Part shown: positions 54,534-62,484 of the stretch, piece after piece
How positions within the stretch are numbered: the first letter of the stretch is position 1
Layout of the letters: each line of letters opens with the position of its first letter
Assembly: GCF_000367345.1 (NCBI RefSeq)
Contig: NZ_BARE01000012.1
Coordinates: forward strand, 1 to 64,000
Direction of reading: 5' to 3'
Length of the DNA stretch: 64,000 nucleotides
Source: Sphingobium xenophagum NBRC 107872
Lineage (GTDB): Bacteria > Pseudomonadota > Alphaproteobacteria > Sphingomonadales > Sphingomonadaceae
Translations under genes and position numbers: made by a program
Notes under the pieces: generated by a model
Seen by the model: the letters and a program-made list of their open reading frames with translations, nothing else
Databases searched by the model: none
Told to the model about the DNA's origin: nothing

Positions 54534-55823
54534 ATGGGCAGTGCCGTGCAGGAAGAGGCCGCGCGCCGTAACATCATCGACATTACCGACCTGCATCACC
54601 CCGTGCTGACCGATGTCCAGAAGCAGGTGATCGCCGGGGCCGAGGCGGCGGCGGACCAGATCGTCCTGAAGCCGGAGGTCATTCTGGCCGCCGCGCAGGC
54701 GCAGACCGGGCTGTCGGATTTTGGCGCAGATGATTTTCGCGAACGGCTGGCCGTCTGGTGCCAGGCGGTGGACGAGGATGCCAACGCCTCTGCGGTCACG
54801 CGCGCCAATCTGTTCCAGATGATGATCCGCTTTGCCGCAACGCGCCTGCGGATCGAGGACATGGTGAAGCGCCACCCGGAGATATTGGACATTCAGATCG
54901 ACCGCCCGATCATCGTCGCGGGCCTTCCCCGCTCGGGCACGACGCATCTGCTCGGCCTGCTGTCGGCCGATCGCCGCTTCCGCTCGCTGCCCTGGTGGGA
55001 AGCGATCGCGCCGGTTCCCGCCCCGGACGAAACCCCGACGGACGAGGACAGCAATCCGCGCTGGACCAAAGCGGAACAGGGCTGGCGGATGATGGAATCC
55101 ATCCTGCCCTATATGGCGATCATGCACGAGTTTTCGCCCGATCATATCAGCGAGGATATCGAGCTTCAGGCCGTCGATTTCTCCTCCTATCTGATCGAAT
55201 GGCTGGCGCATGTGCCGCGCTGGCGCGACTATTATCTGAGCCACGACCAGTCGGGCACCTATGCCTATCTGAAGAAGGGTCTCCAGGTTCTGACCTTCCT
55301 GAAGGGTCCGAACCGCTGGGTGATCAAGTGCCCGCAGCATATGGAGCAGTTGCCCGCTCTCTATAAGACCTTTCCCGACGCCACCTTCGTCCTGACCCAT
55401 CGCGATCCGGTCGGGTCGATCCGGTCCCAGCTCACCATGTATAGCTATGCGGCGCGCATGTTCCGCAAGACAATCGATATTCAGGAGCCGCTCGGCTACT
55501 GGCCCGACCGCTATGAAAAGCTGCTCCGCGCCTGCGTGCGGGATCGCGACATCCTGCCCCCGGACCAGACGATCGACGTCTATTTTCATGACTGGATCAG
55601 AAATCCCGATCCGATCCTGAAAGAGATTTATCGCCTTGCCGACATCCCGCTGACCGATGAGGCTCTGGCCGATCTGCACGACTATCTGGCCGAGCATGGC
55701 GAGCAGTCCAAGGGCAAGATCGTCTATGATCTGGAACGCGATTTCCATGTGACCGGCGAGGAATTACGCCGCCCGTTCGCTTTTTATTTCGAGCGTTTCC
55801 CGGTGCAGGTTGAGGTAAAATAG
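54534..55823 (+). CDS. PAPS-dependent sulfotransferase-family protein
   Basis: 429 residues from the ATG at 54534, preceded by GAGGAGAG; an in-frame ATG at 54507 has no ribosome site. The PAPS loop is IVAGLPRSGTTHLLGLL, then WVIKCPQHMEQLPALYKTFP and the 3'-phosphate motif FVLTHRDPVGSIRSQL. The N-terminal AQAQTGLSDFGADDFRERLA shows kinship with the enzyme at 45.9 kb. It heads a plus-strand group with a ferredoxin and an NTF2-like gene. Confidence 0.88.
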   Translation: MGSAVQEEAARRNIIDITDLHHPVLTDVQKQVIAGAEAAADQIVLKPEVILAAAQAQTGLSDFGADDFRERLAVWCQAVDEDANASAVTRANLFQMMIRFAATRLRIEDMVKRHPEILDIQIDRPIIVAGLPRSGTTHLLGLLSADRRFRSLPWWEAIAPVPAPDETPTDEDSNPRWTKAEQGWRMMESILPYMAIMHEFSPDHISEDIELQAVDFSSYLIEWLAHVPRWRDYYLSHDQSGTYAYLKKGLQVLTFLKGPNRWVIKCPQHMEQLPALYKTFPDATFVLTHRDPVGSIRSQLTMYSYAARMFRKTIDIQEPLGYWPDRYEKLLRACVRDRDILPPDQTIDVYFHDWIRNPDPILKEIYRLADIPLTDEALADLHDYLAEHGEQSKGKIVYDLERDFHVTGEELRRPFAFYFERFPVQVEVK

Positions 55824-55835
55824 GAGAGTTCACGA

Positions 55836-55851
55836 CCTGCCTTTCGACAGG
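55836..55851. promoter_or_regulatory. Inverted repeat CCTGCC-TTTC-GACAGG (motif copy 3)
   Basis: One mismatch from a perfect repeat of CCTGTC/GACAGG with a 4-base spacer. It is 62 bp before the ferredoxin start and 13 bp after the sulfotransferase stop. Same core as the repeats at 33097 and 49476. Confidence 0.45.
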
Positions 55852-55913
55852 ATGGAAATCAACGACCCCTGATTAGGAGGGGGCATTGCTTTCGATTCCA
55901 CCAGAGGAACGCC

Positions 55914-56231
55914 ATGCCCGAATTGAATGTCATTACCCGTGACGGCGCACAGCAGACGATCAATGCATCCGCCGAAACCTCGGTAATGGAGGCCATACGA
56001 GATTCCGGTTTCGACGAGTTGCTGGCGCTGTGCGGCGGCTGCTGTTCCTGCGCGACATGCCATGTCTATGTCGACCCGGCCTTCGCTCAGTCCCTGCCCC
56101 CGGTAACGGACGACGAAAGCGATCTGCTGGATGGATCGCCGCACCGCAACGACTATTCGCGCCTGTCCTGTCAGGTCATGATGACGGAAGCCCTCTCGGG
56201 CCTCACGGTCACCATCGCTCCTGAAGACTGA
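55914..56231 (+). CDS. [2Fe-2S] ferredoxin, adrenodoxin/putidaredoxin type
   Basis: 105 residues. The cluster ligands are Cys40, Cys46, Cys49 ([14 protein letters not shown]) and Cys86 (RLSCQVMM), the C-x5-C-x2-C...C spacing of vertebrate-type ferredoxins. It would pass electrons to the P450 at 31.8 kb or to the Rieske protein at 57.5 kb. A cognate NAD(P)H ferredoxin reductase was not found in the window. It follows the second sulfotransferase gene on the same strand. Confidence 0.95.
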   Translation: MPELNVITRDGAQQTINASAETSVMEAIRDSGFDELLALCGGCCSCATCHVYVDPAFAQSLPPVTDDESDLLDGSPHRNDYSRLSCQVMMTEALSGLTVTIAPED

Positions 56232-56269
56232 GCATAATGCCCATCCTGAATGCATGAGAGAGGACTATC

Positions 56270-56773
56270 GTGGCCTGGAAAGAAGATATTCGTGAACAGC
56301 TCGACGTGTCGGATTCGACCGTACTGACCGACAAGCAGAAGCAGATGGTCAAGCATTGGACCGACCTTCAGGAAACCCTGAACGCCGGCGATTTTGACGG
56401 CATGGATCGGTTTTTCCATCCCGATTTCCGGTACGGCAACCCCAACCGGCCGGATCTGGGCACCTATGAACAGTGGAAGACGTCGCCGGTCGCGCTCTAC
56501 AAGACCTTCTTCCCCGCGGCCTACAAGACCATCGACGCGGTCGGCAAGGGCGACGACGAAATCTGGATCTACGCCACCCACTACTGCAAGCATGTCGGCG
56601 GCCCCTATATGGGCGTGCAGCCGACCGGCAACGAGTTTCAGGTCAACTGGTTCTCGATCGTCAAGTTCAAGGACGACAAGATCGTCAGCATCTTCAGCAT
56701 TTCCGACGTGCTGACCATGCTGAAGGACATCGGCGTGGTGGAAGTCCCCCAGCCGGTCGATCCCTACAAATAA
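56270..56773 (+). CDS. SnoaL/NTF2-like protein (167 aa)
   Basis: The core is QMVKHWTDLQETLNAGDFDG, MDRFFHPDFRYGNPNRPD, and FQVNWFSIVKFKDDKIVSIF, then SISDVLTML. This is the ester-cyclase-like SnoaL branch, in which an Asp acts as acid/base in polyketide ring closure. Here the setting is catabolic, so a ring-opening, hydrating or ligand-binding role is more likely. It starts with GTG at 56270, after AGAGAGGA. It is convergent with a TetR gene and separated from it by a shared hairpin. Confidence 0.85.
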   Translation: MAWKEDIREQLDVSDSTVLTDKQKQMVKHWTDLQETLNAGDFDGMDRFFHPDFRYGNPNRPDLGTYEQWKTSPVALYKTFFPAAYKTIDAVGKGDDEIWIYATHYCKHVGGPYMGVQPTGNEFQVNWFSIVKFKDDKIVSIFSISDVLTMLKDIGVVEVPQPVDPYK

Positions 56774-56793
56774 GCAGATACTCTACTGTTCTT

Positions 56794-56823
56794 CTTCCGC
56801 TCCGGTCAGGCGACCGGCGGAAG
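56794..56823. terminator. Hairpin between convergent NTF2-like and TetR genes
   Basis: CTTCCG (56794-56799) plus CCGGTC (56802-56807) pair with GACCGG (56812-56817) plus CGGAAG (56818-56823), with a 2-base bulge and AGGC loop. It overlaps the 3' end of the TetR gene. There is no T-tract. Its position between converging genes supports a bidirectional terminator. Confidence 0.55.
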
Positions 56824-57471
56824 GAGGGCAGCGAGCAGGAAGGCGGCCAGCCTGTCCGCATGTTCGGCGGCATGGACATCATCCACTTCCCGCCCGGCCC
56901 CCAGCCTTTCCTGCATCGGCACGGCGCAGAAATAATAGCCGACCCCCTGCACCAGCAGCGCCATCAACGCGGCCGTCGATAACCCATGAACCGGCCGCTG
57001 GAGCCGCACCGCGTCGAGCAGGCCGTCGAGCCGTCGCTGGAACGGCAGCACGAATTGTTCGACGATATGGTCCAGCCGCCAGGTCGAACGGCAACCTTCC
57101 ACATTGGTCAGCGCCACGATGTCGCCGTTGTCCGTCGCCCACAGGCAGAAACGCTGGATCAGGTGGCGCAGCCGAACCTCGGGATCGGCCGGTTCGTCAA
57201 AGGCGGCTTCGACGAAGGGCGAGGCCTGCGCCATACGCCAGTCGACCGCGCGTATCCACAGATCCTCCTTCCGGCCAAACCGGACATTCAGCAGATTGTG
57301 GCTAACCCCGAGCCGCTTGGACAGGTCGCGCAATGTCGTAGCTTCGTAGCCGCGCTCAGCGAAGGTCGCGAATGCAAGGGCCAGCAGCTTGTCCTCGTCT
57401 AAGGCATGGGCGGCATTGAGGGCGGGACGGCCACGAGTGCGCTGGGGACGGTCGAGCATCAGCATGTCCAT
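56806..57471 (-). CDS. TetR/AcrR-family transcriptional regulator
   Basis: 221 residues. The HTH is TLRDLSKRLGVSHNLLNVRF followed by GRKEDLWIRAVDWRM; the N-terminal QRTRGRPALN is a typical basic arm. The C-terminal domain (RLRHLIQRFCLWATDNGDIV) is the effector region. It is divergent from the Rieske gene, and a TGACA/TGTCA inverted repeat lies between them, so it most likely represses the Rieske-LLM group. Confidence 0.93.
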   Translation of the reverse strand: MDMLMLDRPQRTRGRPALNAAHALDEDKLLALAFATFAERGYEATTLRDLSKRLGVSHNLLNVRFGRKEDLWIRAVDWRMAQASPFVEAAFDEPADPEVRLRHLIQRFCLWATDNGDIVALTNVEGCRSTWRLDHIVEQFVLPFQRRLDGLLDAVRLQRPVHGLSTAALMALLVQGVGYYFCAVPMQERLGAGREVDDVHAAEHADRLAAFLLAALLPPVA

Positions 57472-57484
57472 AGTGAAAAGACGT

Positions 57485-57501
57485 TGACATATAAATTGTC
57501 A
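57485..57501. promoter_or_regulatory. Candidate TetR operator in the divergent promoter
   Basis: TGACA (57485-57489), 7-bp AT spacer, TGTCA (57497-57501). It overlaps a TTGACA -35-like box at 57484-57489 reading toward the Rieske gene. Only 66 bp separate the two divergent start codons, so a regulator bound here would affect both promoters. Confidence 0.55.
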
Positions 57502-57537
57502 TCCGTCAATTTAATAGAAAGGAGAGTGGATAGCGCT

Positions 57538-58476
57538 ATGAGTCTCGATTCTGATCTTTGGTGGGCTGTCGCCCGGTCCGAGGAAGTGACCTCCCAAAAG
57601 CCGCTTTCCGTCGATATCGGCGATCAGCCGGTGGTGCTGTGGCGCGACAATCAGGGTATCGCCCGCGCGCTGGAGGATCGCTGCCCGCATCGTCGCGCGC
57701 CTCTGTCGCTCGGCTGCATCCGCGACAACGGCCAGATCCAGTGCGGCTATCATGGCTGGAGCTATGACGGTGAAACCGGACGGCTCAAAGAAATTCCGAA
57801 CATGAAGGATCAGCAGAAATTTCCGCCGATCTACAAGGCCAATGCCTTTGCGGTAACCGAACAGGCCGGCTTCGTGCGGGTCTGCCTCAATCCCAAGGCG
57901 CAGGCGCCGCTCAGCGCCGACCCGAAATATACCTATGTCGGCACGGTCAACGTCAGTTGCAGCCATCAGGAATATTTGAACGCTCTCTATGATGACCCCA
58001 GCCTGATCCTGTCGGTCCGCGGTGTCCGCTTCAGCCCCTATCTGATGTCGGAACTGCACGAGGAAAACGGCCTGCTGGTGATGGAGCGCAACTGTCAGTG
58101 GCATCCGCTGCATTGGCCGTCGCATTTCGTGGCTGAATTTCCGCTCACCCTGCTGACGCGAACCCATCCGCTGACCGGCGAAACGCAACTGACGTTGCGA
58201 GACGACCAGTTCAACGATCTGCTCCACGCCGTCCTCTCGCCCGTGCCTTCGGCGCGGGGGGTGACCGCCGTCCGCTGGCGGGCCGAACTGGGCGTGCGCC
58301 ATCCGGGCGTGCGCGGCGCCGTGCTGCGCGGGATCAACCCGCTGTCGGTGCACGCGTCGATCGACGGATCGAAATTGCGCGCCACCAAGCCCACCGTTTC
58401 GCTGCACGGCGAGGATTTGCGCAAGGCGATGCTGGAAACCAAGCCAGCGACCCATGATCAGACCGTAGCGGCCTGA
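57538..58476 (+). CDS. Rieske oxygenase-like subunit: [2Fe-2S] site kept, mononuclear iron site lost
   Basis: 312 residues. The Rieske domain is complete: Cys49-x-His51 (EDRCPHRRAPLS) and Cys69-x2-His72 (QCGYHGWSYDG). In the catalytic domain the place where NxxDxxHxxxxH should stand reads YLNALYDDPSLILS (residues 146-159). The Asp is Tyr151 and the two histidines are Pro154 and Ser159. It can therefore carry electrons but probably cannot bind the mononuclear Fe(II). The ATG at 57538 is used; AAGGAGAG is somewhat far upstream. The next gene supplies the missing motif. Confidence 0.88.
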   Translation: MSLDSDLWWAVARSEEVTSQKPLSVDIGDQPVVLWRDNQGIARALEDRCPHRRAPLSLGCIRDNGQIQCGYHGWSYDGETGRLKEIPNMKDQQKFPPIYKANAFAVTEQAGFVRVCLNPKAQAPLSADPKYTYVGTVNVSCSHQEYLNALYDDPSLILSVRGVRFSPYLMSELHEENGLLVMERNCQWHPLHWPSHFVAEFPLTLLTRTHPLTGETQLTLRDDQFNDLLHAVLSPVPSARGVTAVRWRAELGVRHPGVRGAVLRGINPLSVHASIDGSKLRATKPTVSLHGEDLRKAMLETKPATHDQTVAA

Positions 58477-58490
58477 AGGAGGAATTGAAG

Positions 58491-59564
58491 ATGCTCGAAA
58501 CCGCCGATCGTCCCGTTTCGCACGACGATAATTCCGCCGCGCCATCGGGTGGCAGCCCGATCGCGCTGAACGCCATCAACCGCTGGGTGCCGCATAATCT
58601 GGTGATGCGCGACAGCTGGTTTCCGGTAGCGCATGATTATTCCGTGACTGGCAAGCCCGTCCGTCGCGCCGTCTATTCGCACCCCATCTTCCTGTGGCGC
58701 GACAATGGCGTCGCCGTGGCGAGCGAGTTCCATCCCAATGAGCGGATCACCCGCGACAAGAGCGAATTCACCAACGCCCAGGGCCGCTATCCGGTGATGG
58801 AGCATTATGGCGTCGTCTGGGTATGGTTCGGCAATCCGCTGGCCGCCGATCCCCGCCATTTGCCCAGCCTGCCCTTCCTCCCGCCCAAGGGCGGCCTGCC
58901 GCGCCACATGACCGCGACCGTCCGCTTTGAAAGCTCAGCGCCAATCAGCTTGGAAAACCTGATCGACCTGACCCATGCCGATTTCCTGCACGCCGACGTC
59001 GTTGGGGACGAACGGTCGGACAGCGAGACGGTGGAAACCTTCTACGACAGCGAGACCGTCACGATGGTCCGCACCTGCGTCAACAAGTCGGTCGCGCCGG
59101 TGATGAAGTTCTTCAGCGGCATCAAGCAGCCGACCCAGAATGTGCGGCAGGTGATCCGCATCTATCTGCGTTCGCACTGCGCCATCGCCTATGGCCGGTT
59201 CAGCCCCGGCGACGATGTGCCTCTGTTCCACCCCTGCACGCCCGAAACGCGGGATCGTACGCGGATGGAAATGGTCATGAACACGTCCAATGCGGGGTTG
59301 ATGTTCCGCCATGTCATGCCCAAGGCGGGCTACAAGGTGTCGCGGCAGGACAGCTATATGACGTCCCCGCAAAGCCCGCGCTACATGCGCCACACCGACC
59401 GCAAGGATTTGCACAGCAAGTTCGACCAGGCCGGGCAGCGCTATCGCATGGCGATGATGGAGTTGGCGGACCGGCAGGCGAAGGGCGATTTCGACTATCG
59501 TGACAATGTCAGCGCTGATTGCAGCGACATCATCGGCCTGCGCAAGGAACTGTTCCAGTTCTGA
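58491..59564 (+). CDS. Rieske oxygenase-like subunit: mononuclear iron site kept, Rieske site lost
   Basis: 357 residues from the ATG at 58491 with AGGAGG eight bases upstream. The N-terminal fold follows a Rieske domain (FLWRDNGVAVASEFHPNERI, then RYPVMEHYGVVWVWFGNP), but the CxH and CxxH ligand pairs are absent and the loop is shortened. The catalytic domain keeps a perfect NxxDxxHxxxxH in LENLIDLTHADFLHADV (Asn156, Asp159, His162, His167). It is 14 bp after the stop of the complementary subunit. Together they would form a working oxygenase with shared centres; this is inference from motifs. Confidence 0.88.
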   Translation: MLETADRPVSHDDNSAAPSGGSPIALNAINRWVPHNLVMRDSWFPVAHDYSVTGKPVRRAVYSHPIFLWRDNGVAVASEFHPNERITRDKSEFTNAQGRYPVMEHYGVVWVWFGNPLAADPRHLPSLPFLPPKGGLPRHMTATVRFESSAPISLENLIDLTHADFLHADVVGDERSDSETVETFYDSETVTMVRTCVNKSVAPVMKFFSGIKQPTQNVRQVIRIYLRSHCAIAYGRFSPGDDVPLFHPCTPETRDRTRMEMVMNTSNAGLMFRHVMPKAGYKVSRQDSYMTSPQSPRYMRHTDRKDLHSKFDQAGQRYRMAMMELADRQAKGDFDYRDNVSADCSDIIGLRKELFQF

Positions 59565-59581
59565 TCTGATCTCCCCCATGG

Positions 59582-59614
59582 GCGGACGGCAGCGTCCGCT
59601 CTTTTTTCTTTTTT
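59582..59614 (+). terminator. Intrinsic terminator just before the LLM gene
   Basis: GCGGACG (59582-59588), GCAG loop, CGTCCGC (59593-59599), followed by TCTTTTTTCTTTTTT. This is a canonical Rho-independent terminator for the Rieske genes. Its T-tract runs straight into GGAGA, the ribosome site of the next plus-strand gene at 59624. Confidence 0.88.
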
Positions 59615-59623
59615 GGAGACGCC

Positions 59624-60700
59624 ATGTCCACGCTCGTCAATGCCGTCGGCGGCGAACGCCGCTGGTGGGCCGTCATGCCTACCCTGCCCGCCTCCGCCAT
59701 GGCGGGGATCGGCCAGCAGATGGAACAGGCGGGTTTCGAGGGCTGCTTCTCGCTTCAGATTTACGGGCCGCCCTTCGTGCCGATGGCCGCCACCGCCGCA
59801 CTGACGAACAGCCTGAAGGTTGGCACGGGCGTCGCCATCGCGGGAACACGCAGTCCGGTGGAGACCGCTTATGCGGCGATGGATGTCGATCGCATTTCCA
59901 ATGGCCGTTTCGTGCTGGGCCTGGGCTCCAGCATCAAGAGCTGCGTTACGGGCATGTATGGGGAGCCGGAACGCAAGCTGCTGTCGCACCTGCGCGAAAG
60001 CATCAAGGTGATCCGCTATGTCATCGCCAATGCGCATAAGGGTCTCGATCCGATCGCGGGGGAATATTTCTCCGCCGATTTCGAAGAGATGATGCTGACC
60101 GCCCCGCCGGTGCGGGAGGAAATCCCGATCTGGATCGCAGCGCTGCAGGAAAAGATGACCGCGCTTGCGCTGGAGGTTGGCGATGGCCTGATGGTCCACG
60201 CGCTCTGGTCGGCCGCCTATACCAGGAGCCGACTGCCCTTCATCACCGATACGCTAGCGAAATATGGCCGCAAGCGCGAGGATATCGAAATCAACGCGTG
60301 GCCGTGGATCGCGGTCAACGACGACAAGCAGAAGGCGATCGACGATAGTCGCGCCACCGTTGCGGCTTATTCCGGCTACAAGGAATATGAACCCTTCTTC
60401 GAGGCGATCGGCTTTGGCGATCAGGCCCGCGCTTGCCAGCTCAGCCTGGGCGAGCATGGCGACATCGCAAAGGTCATCGGCAATGTATCCGACGAGATGG
60501 TCGAAGCCTTCGTAACCTGCGGGCCGGTGGACGAAGTGCTCGAAAAGATCGAGCCGTTCTGGGACGTGGTGGATTCACTCTGCCCGATGACGCCCTATCG
60601 GGATCTCACCATGGAGCAGTTGACCGACTATAATGCGGGCCTGTTCAAGCTGGTGGCGACCGCCCGGGCGCGCGCAGGCATGGTTGCCGAACCGGCGTAG
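59624..60700 (+). CDS. LLM oxidoreductase, F420-type (TIGR03617-like)
   Basis: 358 residues. The luciferase-like barrel includes GFEGCFSLQIYGPPFVPMAA, LKVGTGVAIAGTRSPVETAY, and NGRFVLGLGSSIKSCVTGMY; the C-terminal EIPIWIAALQEKMTALALEV and GDGLMVHALWS follow. This pattern matches the LLM group usually assigned to F420 in actinobacteria. It lies 59 bp after the Rieske pair, behind an intrinsic terminator. It may reduce or oxidise the oxygenase product. Confidence 0.87.
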   Translation: MSTLVNAVGGERRWWAVMPTLPASAMAGIGQQMEQAGFEGCFSLQIYGPPFVPMAATAALTNSLKVGTGVAIAGTRSPVETAYAAMDVDRISNGRFVLGLGSSIKSCVTGMYGEPERKLLSHLRESIKVIRYVIANAHKGLDPIAGEYFSADFEEMMLTAPPVREEIPIWIAALQEKMTALALEVGDGLMVHALWSAAYTRSRLPFITDTLAKYGRKREDIEINAWPWIAVNDDKQKAIDDSRATVAAYSGYKEYEPFFEAIGFGDQARACQLSLGEHGDIAKVIGNVSDEMVEAFVTCGPVDEVLEKIEPFWDVVDSLCPMTPYRDLTMEQLTDYNAGLFKLVATARARAGMVAEPA

Positions 60701-60727
60701 CAGCCTGCGGCGCTCTCAGGAATTGAA

Positions 60728-60774
60728 ACGGCAGAAGCCGGGATCGGGATATTCCTGATCCCGCCTTCTGCCGT
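60728..60774. terminator. Strong bidirectional terminator between convergent LLM and flavoprotein genes
   Basis: ACGGCAGAAG (60728-60737) pairs with CTTCTGCCGT (60765-60774). After one mismatch, CGGGATCGGG (60739-60748) pairs with CCTGATCCCG-type sequence (60754-60763) around a 5-base loop. That gives about 20 base pairs with one wobble and one mismatch. It is ideally placed to stop both converging transcripts. Confidence 0.9.
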
Positions 60775-60794
60775 TCACACCACCGTAAAAAGGA

Positions 60795-62450
60795 TCAGGC
60801 CGGCACCAGTGTGTCGGCCATGGCTTTGCCCGCGATGAAGCCGGTCACCATGGCCGGGCCGACATTGCAGCCATGGGCCGGCGACTTGCCGCGCCAAATG
60901 GAATTGGCATCGAGTCCTGCGGCGAACAATCCCTCCACCGGCGCGCCATCGGTTCCGATCACGCGGCACTGCGCGTCGATCTTGAGGCCCACAGTCGTCG
61001 ATCCGTCGCCCGGATAGATTTTGATGGCATAGAAGGGCGCGGTTTCCACCCGGCCCAGGCACGGGTTGGGCTTGTGCTTGGGATCGCCGATCTCGATGTC
61101 GATCTGCGTGTCGCCCTTGCCGAAATCCGGATCCTTGCCCGTCTCGGCATAGCGGTTCATCTTCGCGACGGTCGCCATCAGGCCATCGGCGTCGACCCCG
61201 ATCTTCGCGGCCAGTTCACGCAGGCTGGGCGCCTCTATGACATAGCCCGCCGCGATCAGCTTCTTCAGGCCGCCACCGCCGGGATAGACCATGCCCATGC
61301 CATATTTCTTGATGAAGGCGGCGTCGCCGATGATGTGGGCGGGCACGGTGCCGCTCTTGTGCATGGCTTCCACGAAATGGACCGAAGCCTCATTCCCGAA
61401 CCGCTCGCCCTTGGCATCGACCGCGATGCAGCCGGGCTTCGACATATCAATCAGATGGGCGTAGCGCGCGACATAGCCGTCCGACCGCGTCATCTTGGAC
61501 ACGACGGCCCAGACCGCGTTGACCAGATTGTCGCCGTCCAGCGATGCCCCGGCTTCCAGCCCCATGTTCATCCCGTCGCCAGTGTTTTCATAGGGCAGGA
61601 TCGAGACATGCTCCTCGGCATAGGGGATGTAGGCCTTGCGAAGCTGCTCGCTGGCGGAAAAGCCGCCCGACGCCAGAAGCACGCCGACCCGCGCCGCGAT
61701 ATCCTCGCCCTTAACGCGCACGCCGGTCACGCGGCCGGCCTTCACCAGCAACCGATCGACGGCCGCATCCTTGCGCAGCGTGACACCGGCATCCAGCGCC
61801 GACCGCATCAGGCGCGCCGCCAGCGCATTACCCATGGTCAGGCGCGTGCCGCGCGGATAGCGACGAACCTTGTCCAGGCCGAACTTCGCGGCCAGCTTGC
61901 CAAAGTGGAACAGCGACTTGGGCGAGGGCATTTCGGCCAGATAGGGGAGATCGAACAGATCGATCATGAAGCCGCCGGGCGCGTTGAACTCCTCTCGCGC
62001 TGGACGAAGATCGGCGAAGTGATCGCCCAACTTCTTGCCGTCATATTCCTGCGGCGACAACAGGCGGCCATGATCAGCCGCGCCGGGGACTTCCGGATAC
62101 CAGTCGCTGCTCGGCGGCGAGAGCAGGAAACGCACCTGGCTATTCTGTTCCAGCCATTCCACCATTTCCGGACCGGCATCGAGATAGGCGTCGATCAGCG
62201 CGGGATCTGCCGTCGGTCCGATGACGTCCAGCACATATTGGCGCGCCACGGCGCGGCTGTCCTCGACACCGGCCGCTCTGGCCTGCGGACTGTCGGGAAT
62301 CCAGATACCGCCGCCCGAAACCGATGTCGTGCCGCCGAAATGCGCGGCCTTTTCCAGCACGAGGACCGACAGCCCGGCAGACGCGGCCCTGATCGCGGCC
62401 GTCATGCCGGCCGCGCCCGATCCTACCACAACAACATCATATTGGGCCAT
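60795..62450 (-). CDS. 3-ketosteroid-dehydrogenase-like FAD flavoprotein
   Basis: 551 residues from the ATG at 62450. FAD loop YDVVVVGSGAAGMTAAIRAA, then KAAHFGGTTSVSGGGIWIPD (the GGTT..SGG..W segment of KstD/fumarate-reductase flavoproteins). C-terminal PFYAIKIYPGDGSTTVGLKI and GLFAAGLDANSIWRGKSPAH, GCNVGPAMVTGF. In 3-ketosteroid dehydrogenases a Tyr and Gly of a YPGD-like segment take part in 1,2-desaturation. The same fold also serves fumarate and urocanate reductases, so steroid specificity is tentative. Confidence 0.87.
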   Translation of the reverse strand: MAQYDVVVVGSGAAGMTAAIRAASAGLSVLVLEKAAHFGGTTSVSGGGIWIPDSPQARAAGVEDSRAVARQYVLDVIGPTADPALIDAYLDAGPEMVEWLEQNSQVRFLLSPPSSDWYPEVPGAADHGRLLSPQEYDGKKLGDHFADLRPAREEFNAPGGFMIDLFDLPYLAEMPSPKSLFHFGKLAAKFGLDKVRRYPRGTRLTMGNALAARLMRSALDAGVTLRKDAAVDRLLVKAGRVTGVRVKGEDIAARVGVLLASGGFSASEQLRKAYIPYAEEHVSILPYENTGDGMNMGLEAGASLDGDNLVNAVWAVVSKMTRSDGYVARYAHLIDMSKPGCIAVDAKGERFGNEASVHFVEAMHKSGTVPAHIIGDAAFIKKYGMGMVYPGGGGLKKLIAAGYVIEAPSLRELAAKIGVDADGLMATVAKMNRYAETGKDPDFGKGDTQIDIEIGDPKHKPNPCLGRVETAPFYAIKIYPGDGSTTVGLKIDAQCRVIGTDGAPVEGLFAAGLDANSIWRGKSPAHGCNVGPAMVTGFIAGKAMADTLVPA

Positions 62451-62484
62451 CAAGTCCTCCCGATCCTTCTTTCGATATCTCTGA

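Noticed and set aside
54357-55748. A 463-codon minus-strand frame opposite the second sulfotransferase
   Set aside because: The plus strand has intact PAPS motifs and a good ribosome site; the minus frame has neither.
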